Notes under the pieces: generated by a model
Told to the model about the DNA's origin: nothing
What the model saw: the letters and a program-made list of their open reading frames with translations, nothing else
Database searches by the model: none
Shown here: in pieces, positions 8,585 through 19,703 of the stretch
Numbering within the stretch: position 1 is the first letter of the stretch
How the letters are laid out: each line of letters begins with the position of its first letter
Assembly: GCA_030248065.1 (NCBI GenBank)
Contig: JASAMV010008818.1
Coordinates: forward strand, 104,028 to 168,027
DNA length: 64,000 nucleotides
DNA from: Rhynchonema sp. JSB1_4
Taxonomy: Eukaryota; Nematoda; Chromadorea; Monhysterida; Xyalidae
Reading direction: 5' to 3'
Translations under genes and position numbers: made by a program

Positions 8585-11354
8585 ATGCCCTCATCTATCC
8601 GATTACTTTTTGCATCGCTGCTGCTTTGTCTGGCCACAAAAGGTTCAGTATTTTCTTTATTCAGCACATTTCGTCAATTAGAGATGTGACCTGGCCTCCT
8701 CTGTAGTTGTGAGAGGTGACCTTCGAAATAAAACAATGTGCAGATTGCCAAGTGAAACAATGCCAAGTCAACAATGTAAATGAAAATGAAACAACAATAC
8801 AAATCCACAGTGCTAATGACACTGGGCTGAATAATTACCTGCAGGTGGGGCGAGAGAGAAAATAACCAGCGAATTGACCCCGAGCGCCGTAATTGCGTGT
8901 GGAGTGTTTGACCGAACCGCTTGGAAACGGATTACGCAAGACAACAACGTTCCGTCAGTCAGATATTGTTTCGAGAAATGTGTTAATCACAGTCGTAAAG
9001 ACGAGCATAACGGTTAGTAAGCCATGAATACAATACATTTGTAGCCCTACAGTGGTGTAATCCGGTGCACTCGGTATTCAAAGCCATAAAAATTTCGCAT
9101 TCAAAAAGATTAAAATATGCGCATGCGTGGGCTGCGTTCTGGCGACCAACAACACACAATTACGCACAGACAATCTTAAGCGAGAGCACGCAGAACAGAG
9201 CAGGAAGAAAGAGTGAAAACAGCTGGGCCAAAAAACGGCAGACAAACAAAATATAAGCGTTGACTCCGAAACCAGGATAGTCGCGTGTTATTGCCGATTA
9301 CAGACAGGGACCGATGTTGCGCGATAACATTCGCCAATCGAGTTTGCGGCTTGTACAGCGGTCGATTGGATAACTACAATGCATCCGATATGATTATTGA
9401 ACCGAACTGTAACAATGATGCCTACGCAGTGCGCGTCAAATGCAAAGAAGGTCGGTGGGGCAATAGTGGCTTCTTGAACACTCGTTGACGCAACTTTATC
9501 AAATGAGTGACTCCGAATCTTTTGATTCTTTGCCGTTCTTGAGATCAGATAAAATCTCGAATCTTGAACTTGGGGATTAGACTTGGAGCACTTCTGCCTT
9601 GGTCCAGTCTCGGGGCATTGAATCTTATCAAGGACATTGAGGTTGTGATTTCTTCTATCATTGTGCACGACATCAAACTGAATCAGTGCAGTTCTCGCTT
9701 TATGGAATGGCAGCCTGAAGATTGTGTGTACGGACGCGGCACCTGTTTGAGCTACAATATGAAATCTACGCGTATTCTGTTGTTTAGGACTGTACTGGTT
9801 AGACCGACCCGAGGACGCTGGAACCCGACGCTATGGCAAATGCTCTTATATGAAACCCCACTACGATCCTGAGAAGAACAACTGTGGAAAATGTCAGGGA
9901 GTGTCCTGTGAACAGAGTTTCCGAGATGCTGTATATTTAGCTGGGCGTTGAAAAAGTTACCTGACTGACCAAGATCCAAGGCCTTGTGATGTTTCAGTAT
10001 GCGAACGACCCATACCGATCAGTAACGTGACAGCGACATACGAAAAGAAAATACATTCAACTGGCAACAGTCCACCAGATGATGTTGCAAAGATAATATG
10101 CCGAAGGGGATTCTTCTGGGAAGGCGTCAACAGTACCGAAGAACTTGAAGCCATGTATGTACCTGTGTTTTGTGTACATGGGTCCTTCACCCAACTGAAA
10201 CTTATTGATTTGCAGCTGTACCGACGGTGAGTGGCGCGAACGGATACCAAAAACCAACAGGACCCGACCATTGAACCGCAGTTGTTAGTTTCGCTCGTCT
10301 TTTTGAGAACTATGTAGCTATACCTCGCCCTGTCTGGGGTGTGATTATGCTGATGCGCAGAAACTCAGGTATGGATACCAAAAATTGTCCGAGTGAAACA
10401 CAGAATGCGTTTATCAGATATTCGAAAGTCCAACCACACCACATTTGCAGGTGTGATCAATCCGAATTACGTCGAGCCCCCCGAGCCTCTAATTGGCAAC
10501 CAGCTGATAGTGGTAGTGGTCGTGTGCAGTATGGCAGCGTTGCTCATTATCGCCATCGCAGTGGCTGTGTTTGCCGGGGTGGTCGTTGTGAGACGTAGAC
10601 GATTGAAGAAAATGGGGTTGGTCTGCCACAGTGATGGGGATCGTTAATGCAGTCCATTAGATGATGTCCCAATCAATTGAGGCCTTTGAAGGCTTCACAG
10701 ATTGGCTATGCATCTGATGTTTCACCACAGATTGTGGCCTCACGATAGACATTGACAAATTTGGACTGTCTTTGGTGAAAGTGAACGTTGCGTCTGTGAC
10801 ATGTGTCGCCCACGTCACCGTTATCCAAGCCAATCACAGATCGATAATATGAGACGCTGCGTTGCAGGCCGATGAGCCAATACAACAGCCAGTACGACAG
10901 TCAATACGATCTGAGCATGTACTCGACAAGCATTCAGTGTCAGTCGATGACGAAGACCTCCGAAACGACCAACCTATTTTCGTTCAAATCCGCCTTTTCG
11001 TCGAAGAACAACAAAAACAAGAAGGACAAGACGAAACCGAAAAAGCCGATCAACAAAGCATTCTTCAAGAAGGCCAAACAACCAGCAGCAACCGATGACG
11101 ACCAACTGCTAAATAATGACAACAACAACTACGAAGACGAGAAATCATCGATAATCAAATCCAGCAAATCGCCCTACCGCAGTCCAATGGAACAACGGAA
11201 GCAACAACAAAAACTAAGACCGCCATTAAAGGAAAAGTCACTGCGAGTCGATCTGAATGCCCTGTGTGCACCGCAACCACAACACACTATTCCGTCACCC
11301 CCACCACCCAGAATGCAACCACCACATAAACAGATACAGTTCAAACATGGCTGA
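8585..11354 (+). CDS. Secreted/transmembrane sushi (CCP)-like protein
   Basis: Exon 1 (8585-8642) encodes a signal peptide, MPSSIRLLFASLLLCLA, ending at a G|GTTCAG donor. Exon 2 (from about 9302) adds a Cys-rich segment DRDRCCAITF...CKEGRWG. An exon near 9787-9950 reads YGKCSYMKPHYDPEKNNC. Exon 9998-about 10156 (CERPIPISNVTATY) joins in phase to CTDGEWRER at 10212, giving a CCP-like C..C..W pattern. The exon from about 10450 carries one membrane helix (MAALLIIAIAVAVFAG) and then RRRRLKK. It splices in phase at GGG|GTTGG to a last exon (10868-11354) with SQYNSQYDSQYD, a Lys/Asn-rich stretch and a Pro-rich end. AATAAA signals stand at 11564 and 11574. The ectodomain is extracellular and the tail cytoplasmic. 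Function is not recognised: a cell-surface receptor or adhesion protein would fit. The exon around 9600-9780 is unresolved. Confidence 0.62.
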
Positions 11355-11563
11355 CCACGAAACCGAGCCTGATATATCAAGCAATACACAGAAATGAGAA
11401 ATGTGCAACAAAATTTATCTGCGATCTCTTTCCCAATCACCACGACTGCATGATTCTCCCGCGCATCACTGACACTCAAAATCAAGATACAAGAGATTCG
11501 ACTGATTTCAATTCTTTCCAAACACTGCGCATTCGTTCATGGAGTATTCTGCTTTGGACCAGG

Positions 11564-11579
11564 AATAAAGCTAAATAAA
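11564..11579 (+). promoter_or_regulatory. Two polyadenylation signals AATAAA
   Basis: AATAAA occurs at 11564-11569 and again at 11574-11579, about 210 bases after the stop of the sushi-like gene. The position and doubling suit its mRNA 3' end. Confidence 0.6.
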
Positions 11580-11599
11580 GAAAGTGTCATTGGTCGATG

Positions 11600-12194
11600 T
11601 TTTGTTACCACTAATTGGCGGCCACCTCCGTCTTTTGTCTTGGGATCTCTGCTCTTTTATTTGCCGCGTCGTCAACGTGCACTGGCGACCAACTGGTATC
11701 AATATCTGAATTTCTGATCGTGGTATCAGGGCCCTATGCTGACACTTTACACACAACATTCAGCTCAACAGTGCACTTAAATGGTTTCGTACATTCTTCG
11801 TTCCGTCCACACAAATTCTTGACCTCTGCTGCTTTGCATATTCTTTGTGTCCTTTGCAGATAAATGATTGGTCTCTCCAATCGCAAAAGCAATGGAGTTA
11901 CACTTTCCCCATTACCATTGCAGGCGGTGATAAAATGAACGCATTTTACATCATAAAACCACAAAATCAGTGCGAAAATAAGCTGTTATGCACTGTGGCT
12001 GGGTGAAAAAAGATGCGAAGCGTGCGCGCTTGTTGACAGATAAGGAAAACAAGCGTTTCTTGCTCACAGGAAAAACAAACGACCTGTTTTCCTTTACTCA
12101 CAGACCAAAGAGAGGTGACGTGTTTTGCTTTGAACAAGTTTTTCACAGTGTTGAAATCGAAGAAAACGGTGTGCGCGCCTTGCCAAGCAATATC
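11600..12194. other. Intergenic, no feature seen
   Basis: This is ordinary mixed-composition DNA between two plus-strand genes. I see no convincing exon or repeat. It presumably holds the promoter of the RidA gene. Confidence 0.3.
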
Positions 12195-13344
12195 ATGTCT
12201 GGCGTGGAGAGAGAAATTTTGAAGAACATTCCTGGGCTTCAGAATGCGAATCCATTGAGGTACGTTTCCTTTACTTCCAGATTCTAAATTCTCTGTTGCC
12301 TAAGAAAGCCGTCAAACCTTAATTTGTCAGTTTGTTAACTTATCAACTTGTCTCGAGCAGGGATAAGACGTTCACGTTTAGCGCCATCGTTCGAGTGAAC
12401 GATACATTGTACATCAGCGGTACACTGGGCGTGACGCGAGATGGACTAGTGCCCGGCGGTATCACGCCCGAAACACGACAGGCGTTGATCAACATGCGCA
12501 CGGCACTCAAGCAGTTCGGGTATGATTTGAAAAACGGTATTGGTTACAGCGCCCAAGGCTTGCCTAAATTCAATTCTCTGAGCAATAATGCTGTGCTGAT
12601 GTTTCAGTTGTCAAATGCACTGTGCTCTTATCGAATTACGATGATTTCGCAGCACTGAACAAAGCATATGCTGAATGTATGTTGACTGTAATTCGTCTGA
12701 TTTTTCAAGTTTTACCTGTAAAAAGTGGCCCGACACCGCTCTTTAACATAAAAACAGGTCTGTTTCAAACTTGGCGATCGAACACGGGTCTGTCGCCCTG
12801 GCAATCTCTGGTGCGACCAATACTTTAGAATTTTACTGATGCCACCCCGCCACTAAAGCAGCTACATTACTGTAGAATTTGAGTAATGAATTGTGTCAAT
12901 AACAGGTTTCATATCCACCGTACCATTGGCCGTTTTTGATTTTCAGTTTTCACTGAGCGACATCCGGCCCGAGCCTGTTATCAAGTGGCCAAATTACCAC
13001 TGGTACATGTGTTGGTGTTTGCCTGATGTTTCATTTGTGAGCTGATGTTTGCAAAAGCTTGTATGCACTTGGAGGAGAGTGCTTACCGTTCGACCCGTTC
13101 AAGCACATGGAAAAAATTCCAAGCTTGCAAGTCCATTTCGTCCTTGTGGTGGCAAACGTTTTTTTGTGTATAACTGCTTCACCCTCTTTGAGTACAGCTT
13201 GATGTCAAGCATTTGTGCTCAACTTTACGCATTTTTTGTGAATTCCACAACGTTTGTCAATGAACATGCAAATTTCAGAATGCCAGAGTCGAAATAGAGG
13301 CTGTCGCTGTCACGAATGTAGTGCGAGAACGTGCCAAGCTGTGA
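12195..13344 (+). CDS. RidA/YjgF/UK114 family 2-iminobutanoate/2-iminopropanoate deaminase
   Basis: Five exons (12195-12259, 12361-12536, 12608-12676, 12947-13002, 13279-13344) join in phase into 143 residues, the normal family length. The start is MSGVEREILKNIPG. Family motifs follow: LYISGTLGV, a helix MRTALKQFGYDL, then VVKCTVLLSNYDDFAALNKAYAEF, then PARACYQVAKLPL and VEIEAVAV. The PAR arginine and the glutamate of VEIEA correspond to active-site residues that hydrolyse reactive enamine/imine intermediates released by PLP enzymes such as threonine dehydratase. The protein should be a cytosolic or mitochondrial trimer. Only the splice-corrected reading restores the family motifs. An AATAAA signal lies at 13644. 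The acceptor of exon 3 is the recurrent CTGATGTTTCAG. Confidence 0.93.
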
Positions 13345-13643
13345 AACATCACCACATTCCGAACCAAATGTTTGCTAGATTATTTTATAAAGCAAGCGTA
13401 TGCCTAGCGAATGCACATCAGATTGCATTGTTGTCATGTTCATGTATATTTCCCGCGATGTTTTATCTTTCTGTTGTAGGCATCAAAAGACTGTGCATCG
13501 TGCTTGTTTTTTTGCGGTTTTCGCAGGTTCTGTCTGATTTGGTCAAGATGGCAGAAAACATTTTCCAGCCTTACGGTGTCATTATTGTGAAGTTTGTTGT
13601 TGACTGGTAACGGTCAATGATGACTAAAATATAGAATGGCCCT

Positions 13644-13649
13644 AATAAA
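13644..13649 (+). promoter_or_regulatory. Polyadenylation signal AATAAA
   Basis: AATAAA about 300 bases after the RidA stop codon, on the same strand. Confidence 0.5.
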
Positions 13650-13898
13650 CAGATCAGCTGCGGCGACTACACAAATCAATTGCCTAAATTTACTGGATTA
13701 CAATTAAAAAAAGATGTGCTGTGTTGTGCATCAATCCCGAAGGCTAGAACTACGACTACCTACGGTTGAACAAAGGCAAGAAAAAATTAGCACAACATCG
13801 GCATGAACGTATTGTACTTTGCGACAGAGTTGCATGGAACACCAGTTTCGATCAGTGCGCGTAAGCTTCACGCTAAAATTTTGCCAACTTCATCACTT

Positions 13899-14382
13899 CT
13901 AATAGCCGGGTGCTAGACGTGCCGGTGGACAGTGATCGCAACCTCCGCCGATTCCTGGATCTCCCTGCGGCCCCGGTTCCCCTGGGAGGCCATTCATGGC
14001 TGAAATGGGCACAAGGCAAGAATTTTAAGAAATATACAGTAGTAGCTGCAACTGTGGGTGAAGTCTGCATTCAACGCGTGCGGGTGCGGCACGCGTGCAC
14101 GCCTTTGACCGCTTCAGCACTGTGCACGCGGTGCATGTGGTGCATTCATCCCCCCTATACTTTTGTGTGTGGAGGCGTGAAAGGCGTGCATGCTTTGCTG
14201 CATGCGAGGCGGACTTCACCCGCCAGAGTTGCAGCTGGTACTCTATATTCTGTTGAATATAATGCAATAATGATCAATTGAATTGAGCTAAGTTCAGATG
14301 CATTAATGCGATAACCCCGCATACAGTTAGGCATCAGCAGGATCGTATATATAATATAATTATAAAGTGTAATATAATATAA

Positions 14383-14426
<44 letters not shown>

Positions 14427-14428
14427 AT

Positions 14429-14487
<59 letters not shown>

Positions 14488-15978
14488 TATGCCTTGTACC
14501 ATCAACATTCAGTCTCCTATCCTATCCATCCAGGTAAACACGACTCCAAATAATGAATATTCTTCGTAACGACCAAAAGATGAGTTCCAATCATGCGCCA
14601 CTACAAAGATAATTGACTGTACCTTGCATGCCGGGCGGTCCTTTGTCGCCCTTCGCTCCAGACACGCCATTGTCTCCATCTTTGCCCGGATTTCCCGGCG
14701 GTCCCTGCGGCCCGAATTTGCCCGGCAGTCCCCTGGGTCCTGCTGGTCCCTGCGGGCCTTGTTTGGTCACCGTCAACCTGCCAGGCTCACCGCGTGGGCC
14801 TTTTGGACCCGGTCGGCCATTCATGCCGTTTTGTCCTTTTGGTCCTCGCTCGCCTTGATCGCCCGGGTTGCCCGGCTTGCCTGGATCGCCCATATTACCT
14901 GTGGCGTGAGCAAATGGATAAGTATTATTCATTTGGCGATCAAACTTGGTGATTGAAATGAACCTGGCCGAGTGTGCTTTGATCTTTTTCAATGAACGAT
15001 TTTGAGATTCTGATTTCGACCGCACACAAAAAACTGGGAAGTTTACTTTTCAGATGCGAAACAACCATTGCGGGGTTCCGAAACCTTCAGTCAACTTTGA
15101 AGATTTAGCAAAAAAGTGACGTTACTGGCTCGATTGCCATAGTTTACGTTTTCCACAGTGAGAGTTCCTCGTTGTTTGTGCGGACACACCTGCTTCTCCA
15201 TCGGATCCACGAGGACCAGGATCGCCATCGCGGCCTGCCGGTGACTGGCACGGACATTGCTCGGGGAATTTCTTCACGTAGATCTCGCTGTAGGGCACCG
15301 GGTCGCCGGGCGGACCGATTTCACCCGGCCTGCCCGGCGTGCCGTCCCGGCCGTCACGGCCAGCTGGACCGTCGCTGCCCGGCACGCCACGTTCGCAGTT
15401 GCACTCACCTGAAAATGGTGCAAAAGAACTGAAGGGGTTGACGTATAAACTCAAATTTTAGTGGTTGGAAAGAGCGACTAACACACTCTGACGACCGGGC
15501 GCCTCGCCTGACGCTTCGCCCTGTAGCCGAACTGATTGATGAGCATGGCGGCCTCAGCCAATTTGCCCGATTGTCCCTTGCCGTGCGCGCGTACGTCCAT
15601 CACGTCGCGGTACATCTCTTTCGATTTGGTCTGCAACGTTACGGTAGGGTTACGGTATATGGTTGCGGTACGGATTACGGTAATTTAAGTACTACTCACG
15701 TAACACCAGTCGAGTTCGACTTGTGCGCTCGCCTCCAGTTGCAGGACGTAGTGGAACAACAGAGGGAACGTCACCAGACACGACGCCACGGCGACCTGAA
15801 ATGTACAGACGGTGAAGTCATAAACATTTGTCATTCACCAAAAACTCATCTTTTCTCTTCCAAAACCTCCATCATAACACCAACGAACCGTGCTGAAAGT
15901 GATGGCCAGAAAGGCGGATGTGCGCAGCGATTGACGCTCCATACTTGGAGAAGCAACTATGCGCGTCTTGTCGTCCAT
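13899..15978 (-). CDS. Cuticle collagen 1
   Basis: Reading leftwards, the gene starts [17 protein letters not shown] membrane or signal-anchor segment follows, split by an intron ([11 protein letters not shown], then [12 protein letters not shown]). An exon then holds [15 protein letters not shown] and the basic site YRAKRQARR (about 15640-15500), suitable for a furin/BLI-4-type protease. Next come CNCERG at the start of a first Gly-X-Y block, FPEQCPCQ, and a long Gly-X-Y exon (about 14900-14600, [16 protein letters not shown]...) interrupted by RLTVTKQ. The last exon (about 13990-13899) ends [15 protein letters not shown]. Collagens of this type trimerise, are secreted by the hypodermis and crosslink into the cuticle. 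The gene is a close paralogue of the one at 18147-19703, with about 275 bases including an intron nearly identical. Confidence 0.9.
14338..14480. repeat. AT microsatellite with a central poly-T tract
   Basis: An (AT)n run, then about 26 T residues, then more (TA)n. It lies in an intron of collagen 1 and is likely length-variable. Confidence 0.9.
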
Positions 15979-18146
15979 CAGGTCGGGATATGACAGAAAG
16001 GGAATCCGGCGCTGCAAAAGCCGTAACTTGAATGTTTCTGGAAGAACCTTCAAGGAATCGAAATCAGAACGACCCGAAATTGGGCGAGGTACAAGACCAA
16101 GGAACGAAATGGCTGGCAACAACCACCTGGCACCTGGTTATATCGACTTGGAACTGTCAACAGCTCGGGGACCAGTTTTTTTGTTGCCCCCGGCTAACTC
16201 GAGTGTGAATCTTGAGAAGGCAACGTATCGCGCCGCTTCCCTTTCTGTTTGTTCATGACGCCGGAATTTTCTCCAATCTGACCCGGACAGCCACTCACTG
16301 CAATGACTGACTTGTCTCTGGACTTATTCAAAAGAGAAAGCTGAAGTATTCAAATCAAGGCAATCCAAATAGAAAAAGTGTGAAATTCAGCCGAATGTCA
16401 GTGTCTTTGTTCGGAGATTGATTTTGTACGAGCGCGCACTCAAACAATGAGCGTGAACGTTGATTGGCTTATTAATCATTGAAAAAACCAGTTAGTAGTC
16501 GGAATTGACAACGACAAAAGGCCTGGTTTTGTGACAAACGCCAGCAGTGTTCCAAACGTAGACGATTACAACCAGTAGTACAGTGAATACACTCATTTTG
16601 GAAGCCGCTGTTCAACGTGAGTAAGGAACGTTCAGGTGTCATTGCGTCCAGGCGATCGCAATAATTGCATAATCCATTTCAGTGCAATATTTCTCGGACG
16701 CAATACTTGCTGCATGGAGGAGCTGCCGAACTTCGAGAATCCGTGAGTTTCTTTTGACTGTTTATCTGATTTCATGGTTCCGCTCTCGTGGCGCTATCAT
16801 AACAATCAATGTTGTAATCTTTGCATTTTCACATGGTTTCGATCCTGTAGGTCACTATTACATTCCCCCGTCACAACCGTGCGATTAGCAAACTTGGACT
16901 CATGCTAATGTCGTTGACGCTATTGTCTTAGATTCGTGCAAACGCAGCAAAACTTCTACCGTCTTGGACACAGGCCCATGTACCTGTGCGCTGTAGGAGG
17001 AACTGCGCTCACACACCATTTCTTTGCTCAGGTCGGTATCGTCGCGTGTTCCCAACATCAATAGGAAACCCGAGACAGCTGTGTCTGCATGAATCGTAGA
17101 CAGTTGGGTCGACGACGAGGGCATCTGCCATAAGCTGCTATTTGAAACCGACTGTTCCCCCCGTGTTGTTTATGCCTTTAGGCAGGTACTAGACGGGACC
17201 CGAAAATTGAACCGTACCCCCGAGGGAGGGGCCACACACATACGTCTTCCTGTTTTAGTATAGATACCTGATCCACACTTTAGTTTTCAAAAAATACCCA
17301 TATTGTATGGGTAAACGCGCATTGGTCGCTCAGTTCCGGCTGGGCAACAGATTTCAACTGATGAGGCTCTTAAGGCCGGGTCGTGTGGTCGCTGGTTACT
17401 GTGGTCCTGCACTGCAGCCCACAAAGGAACTTATTCTTTACTTTTGGTCCCTAAAAAACTTAGCGCGTTTTCCTGTTGTTCTGGTGTTCTGATAATTTCT
17501 AAACATTTATCTTTTAGACAGTCGTTGGGTGACGCAGCTTGATGTGAACTTCATACCAATGATAATTAGTTAGGTTAATTATTTCATGTTCTTTCGCACA
17601 TGTCATTCGGTGCCGACTCATTCGGACAAGATTCGCACATTCGATTAGTGCAACTTACAAATCGGAAGTGACGGTGTTTTTATGGAGCTGTTGATCGGTG
17701 GGCACTTTTCGGCTTACTGCTGTTTGGGGCTCTGAGGTGTGCGTTACCAAATATTTCGATTAATGTGCAATGTTCAAACTCACGATTTTATTTTCTCCTT
17801 TGTTTGTTTTGCACACTTTCCATTTTGCGACAGGCAACAAACAGCAAGCGACTATTGTTTTATTCTTAACTCTTGTCGGTTAACAATGTTACTTCACCTT
17901 ATAAAAAACAATTTACGGTCAATTTATAAATGTGTTAACATAAAAAACCGGTTGACAAAAGTGGTGATACGAGAACAATTCTATTGTTGCGTGAGTTTCA
18001 GTGACTAGTTTTCGTGTGTGCGATGACAAAAGCAAGAGCACACATAAAATGGATGTGGGAGAGGACTACGGTAAGCGGTGGTGTGAGCCAATCAGCGATC
18101 ACCAGATGTAATTCAAAATCGCTGTGACTCAATCTCAACCCACGAT
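15979..18146. other. Intergenic stretch between collagen genes
   Basis: It should contain the collagen 1 promoter (just above 15978) and the collagen 2 3' UTR. One possible minus-strand exon at about 17115-16905 (ALVVDPTVYDSC-like frames, Ser-rich PSSSTQLSTIHADTAV in one frame) is preceded by GGCAG. I cannot link it to any gene. Nothing else is recognised. Confidence 0.3.
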
Positions 18147-19703
18147 CTAATAGCCAGGAGCCAGACGAGCCGGTGGACAATGGTCGCAACTGCCCTCCGC
18201 GCCGGGATCTCCGCCATCTCCGGGATTGCCGGGCTGGCCGGGGTTGCCTGTAATTGGGGTGTGCAATCAAACGTTTTTCACAACAGTTTTCAAGAAATTG
18301 TGCGATGGAACCAAAATATTCAATTAAAAATTTTTGCGATGGCTCACCGGGCTGGCCGGGGAATCCGCCGTTTCCACGCTCGCCGGGCGCACCGTTGTCC
18401 CCATTCTTGCCGCCGTTGCCGGGCGCGCCGGGATTGCCGGGCGGACCCGGCGGGCCGGGACGCCCAGCCTGGCCGGGTGGACCCTGCTTGTCGACGGTGA
18501 GCGTGCCGGGCTCTCCGGGCGGGCCTTTCGGTCCGGGATTGCCGGGCTGTCCGTTGCGGCCGGGTAGACCGCGCTCGCCCTGGTCGCCGGGCGCGCCGGG
18601 TTGTCCGGGGTTGCCGTTGTCTCCTGAAAACATACGGCACATGCCAGTGCAATGATGACACCTTCTCGACTTCTCATCAAAATACATATGTTTCAGTTTT
18701 TCATATAAAGCCCATACATTCATATCCGGCAGAAGCAAGTTTAAATGGAAATGTTTCCAGTGTAAGTACCAAGAAAACCAGCGCCATCAGGAAAACTATG
18801 ACATATCAAGATAGTCTTTGGCATCAAGAGAATTTCAGCATCAAGAAAACACCGGTGCGAGCCGCCATGGTCTAATGCCCGCCGTTCACGCACCTGGCGG
18901 TCCGGGGAAGCCCGGTCGTCCGGCGTCTCCATCGCGGCCGGGTGGCGCCTCGCACGGGCATTGCTCGGGGAACTTCTTGACGTACAGCTCGCGCATGGGC
19001 ACGGCGTCGCCGGGCGGACCGATCTCGCCGGGCGTGCCCGGCGTTCCGTCACGTCCGTCACGACCGGCGGCGCCCGGCGCACCGGGCAGACCACGTTCGC
19101 ACGTGCAGCCTGAATTCGCAAGGCCGTTGTGCTTGATAAAAATGTGTGTTGTGTTTCATTTGTTTAACATTAAAAAACACACACAGTTGCTACTTACATC
19201 CGGCGGCCTGGCGTTTCTCCCTGTAGCCGAACTGATTGATGAGCATGGCGGCCTCGGCCAATTTGCCCGATTGTCCCTTGCCGTGCGCGCGTACGTCCAT
19301 CACGTCGCGGTACATCTCTTTCGATTTGGTCTGCAAGGTTACGGTAGGTTACGGTATATGGTTACGGTACGGATTACGGTAATTTAAGTATTACTCACGT
19401 AACACCAGTCGAGTTCGACTTGTGCGCTCGCCTCCAGTTGCAGGACGTAGTGGAACAACAGAGGGAACGTCACCAGACACGATGCCACAGCTACCTGAAA
19501 TGTTCAACTACATTGTAATGTTTCACACCATTATCAGTGCCTTTAAATACCAAATCATAGGTGCAAGGACCCTTAAGAAACTACATGGTGTTTTATGTCC
19601 CGTTAAATGCACCAACCGTGCTGAACGTAATGGCCATAAATGCCGACGTGCGCAGCGATTGACGCTCCATCACTGGCGCCATCATGCGAGCCTTGTCATC
19701 CAT
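18147..19703 (-). CDS. Cuticle collagen 2
   Basis: The start [18 protein letters not shown] (19703) leads to AFMAITFST | [14 protein letters not shown], a membrane anchor. [12 protein letters not shown] follows, then [17 protein letters not shown] and the processing site [10 protein letters not shown]. The first collagen block starts [16 protein letters not shown] non-collagen interruption [12 protein letters not shown] carries the second cysteine pair. A long Gly-X-Y exon (about 18625-18350) is interrupted by GTLTVDKQ. The final exon ends [18 protein letters not shown] at 18147. Layout and length match nematode cuticle collagens. The protein is secreted to the cuticle, cut at KR, and joined by the cysteine pairs into trimers. 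It is a tandem paralogue of collagen 1. Confidence 0.93.

Noticed and set aside
14613..14956. Plus-strand frames rich in Pro and Gly (also 18180-18655, 18818-19387)
   Set aside because: They are antisense shadows of the minus-strand collagen Gly-X-Y exons.
15535..15720. TTACGGTA units as telomere-like repeats
   Set aside because: Only a handful of irregular copies inside a small intron, duplicated with the collagen gene; no telomeric array.
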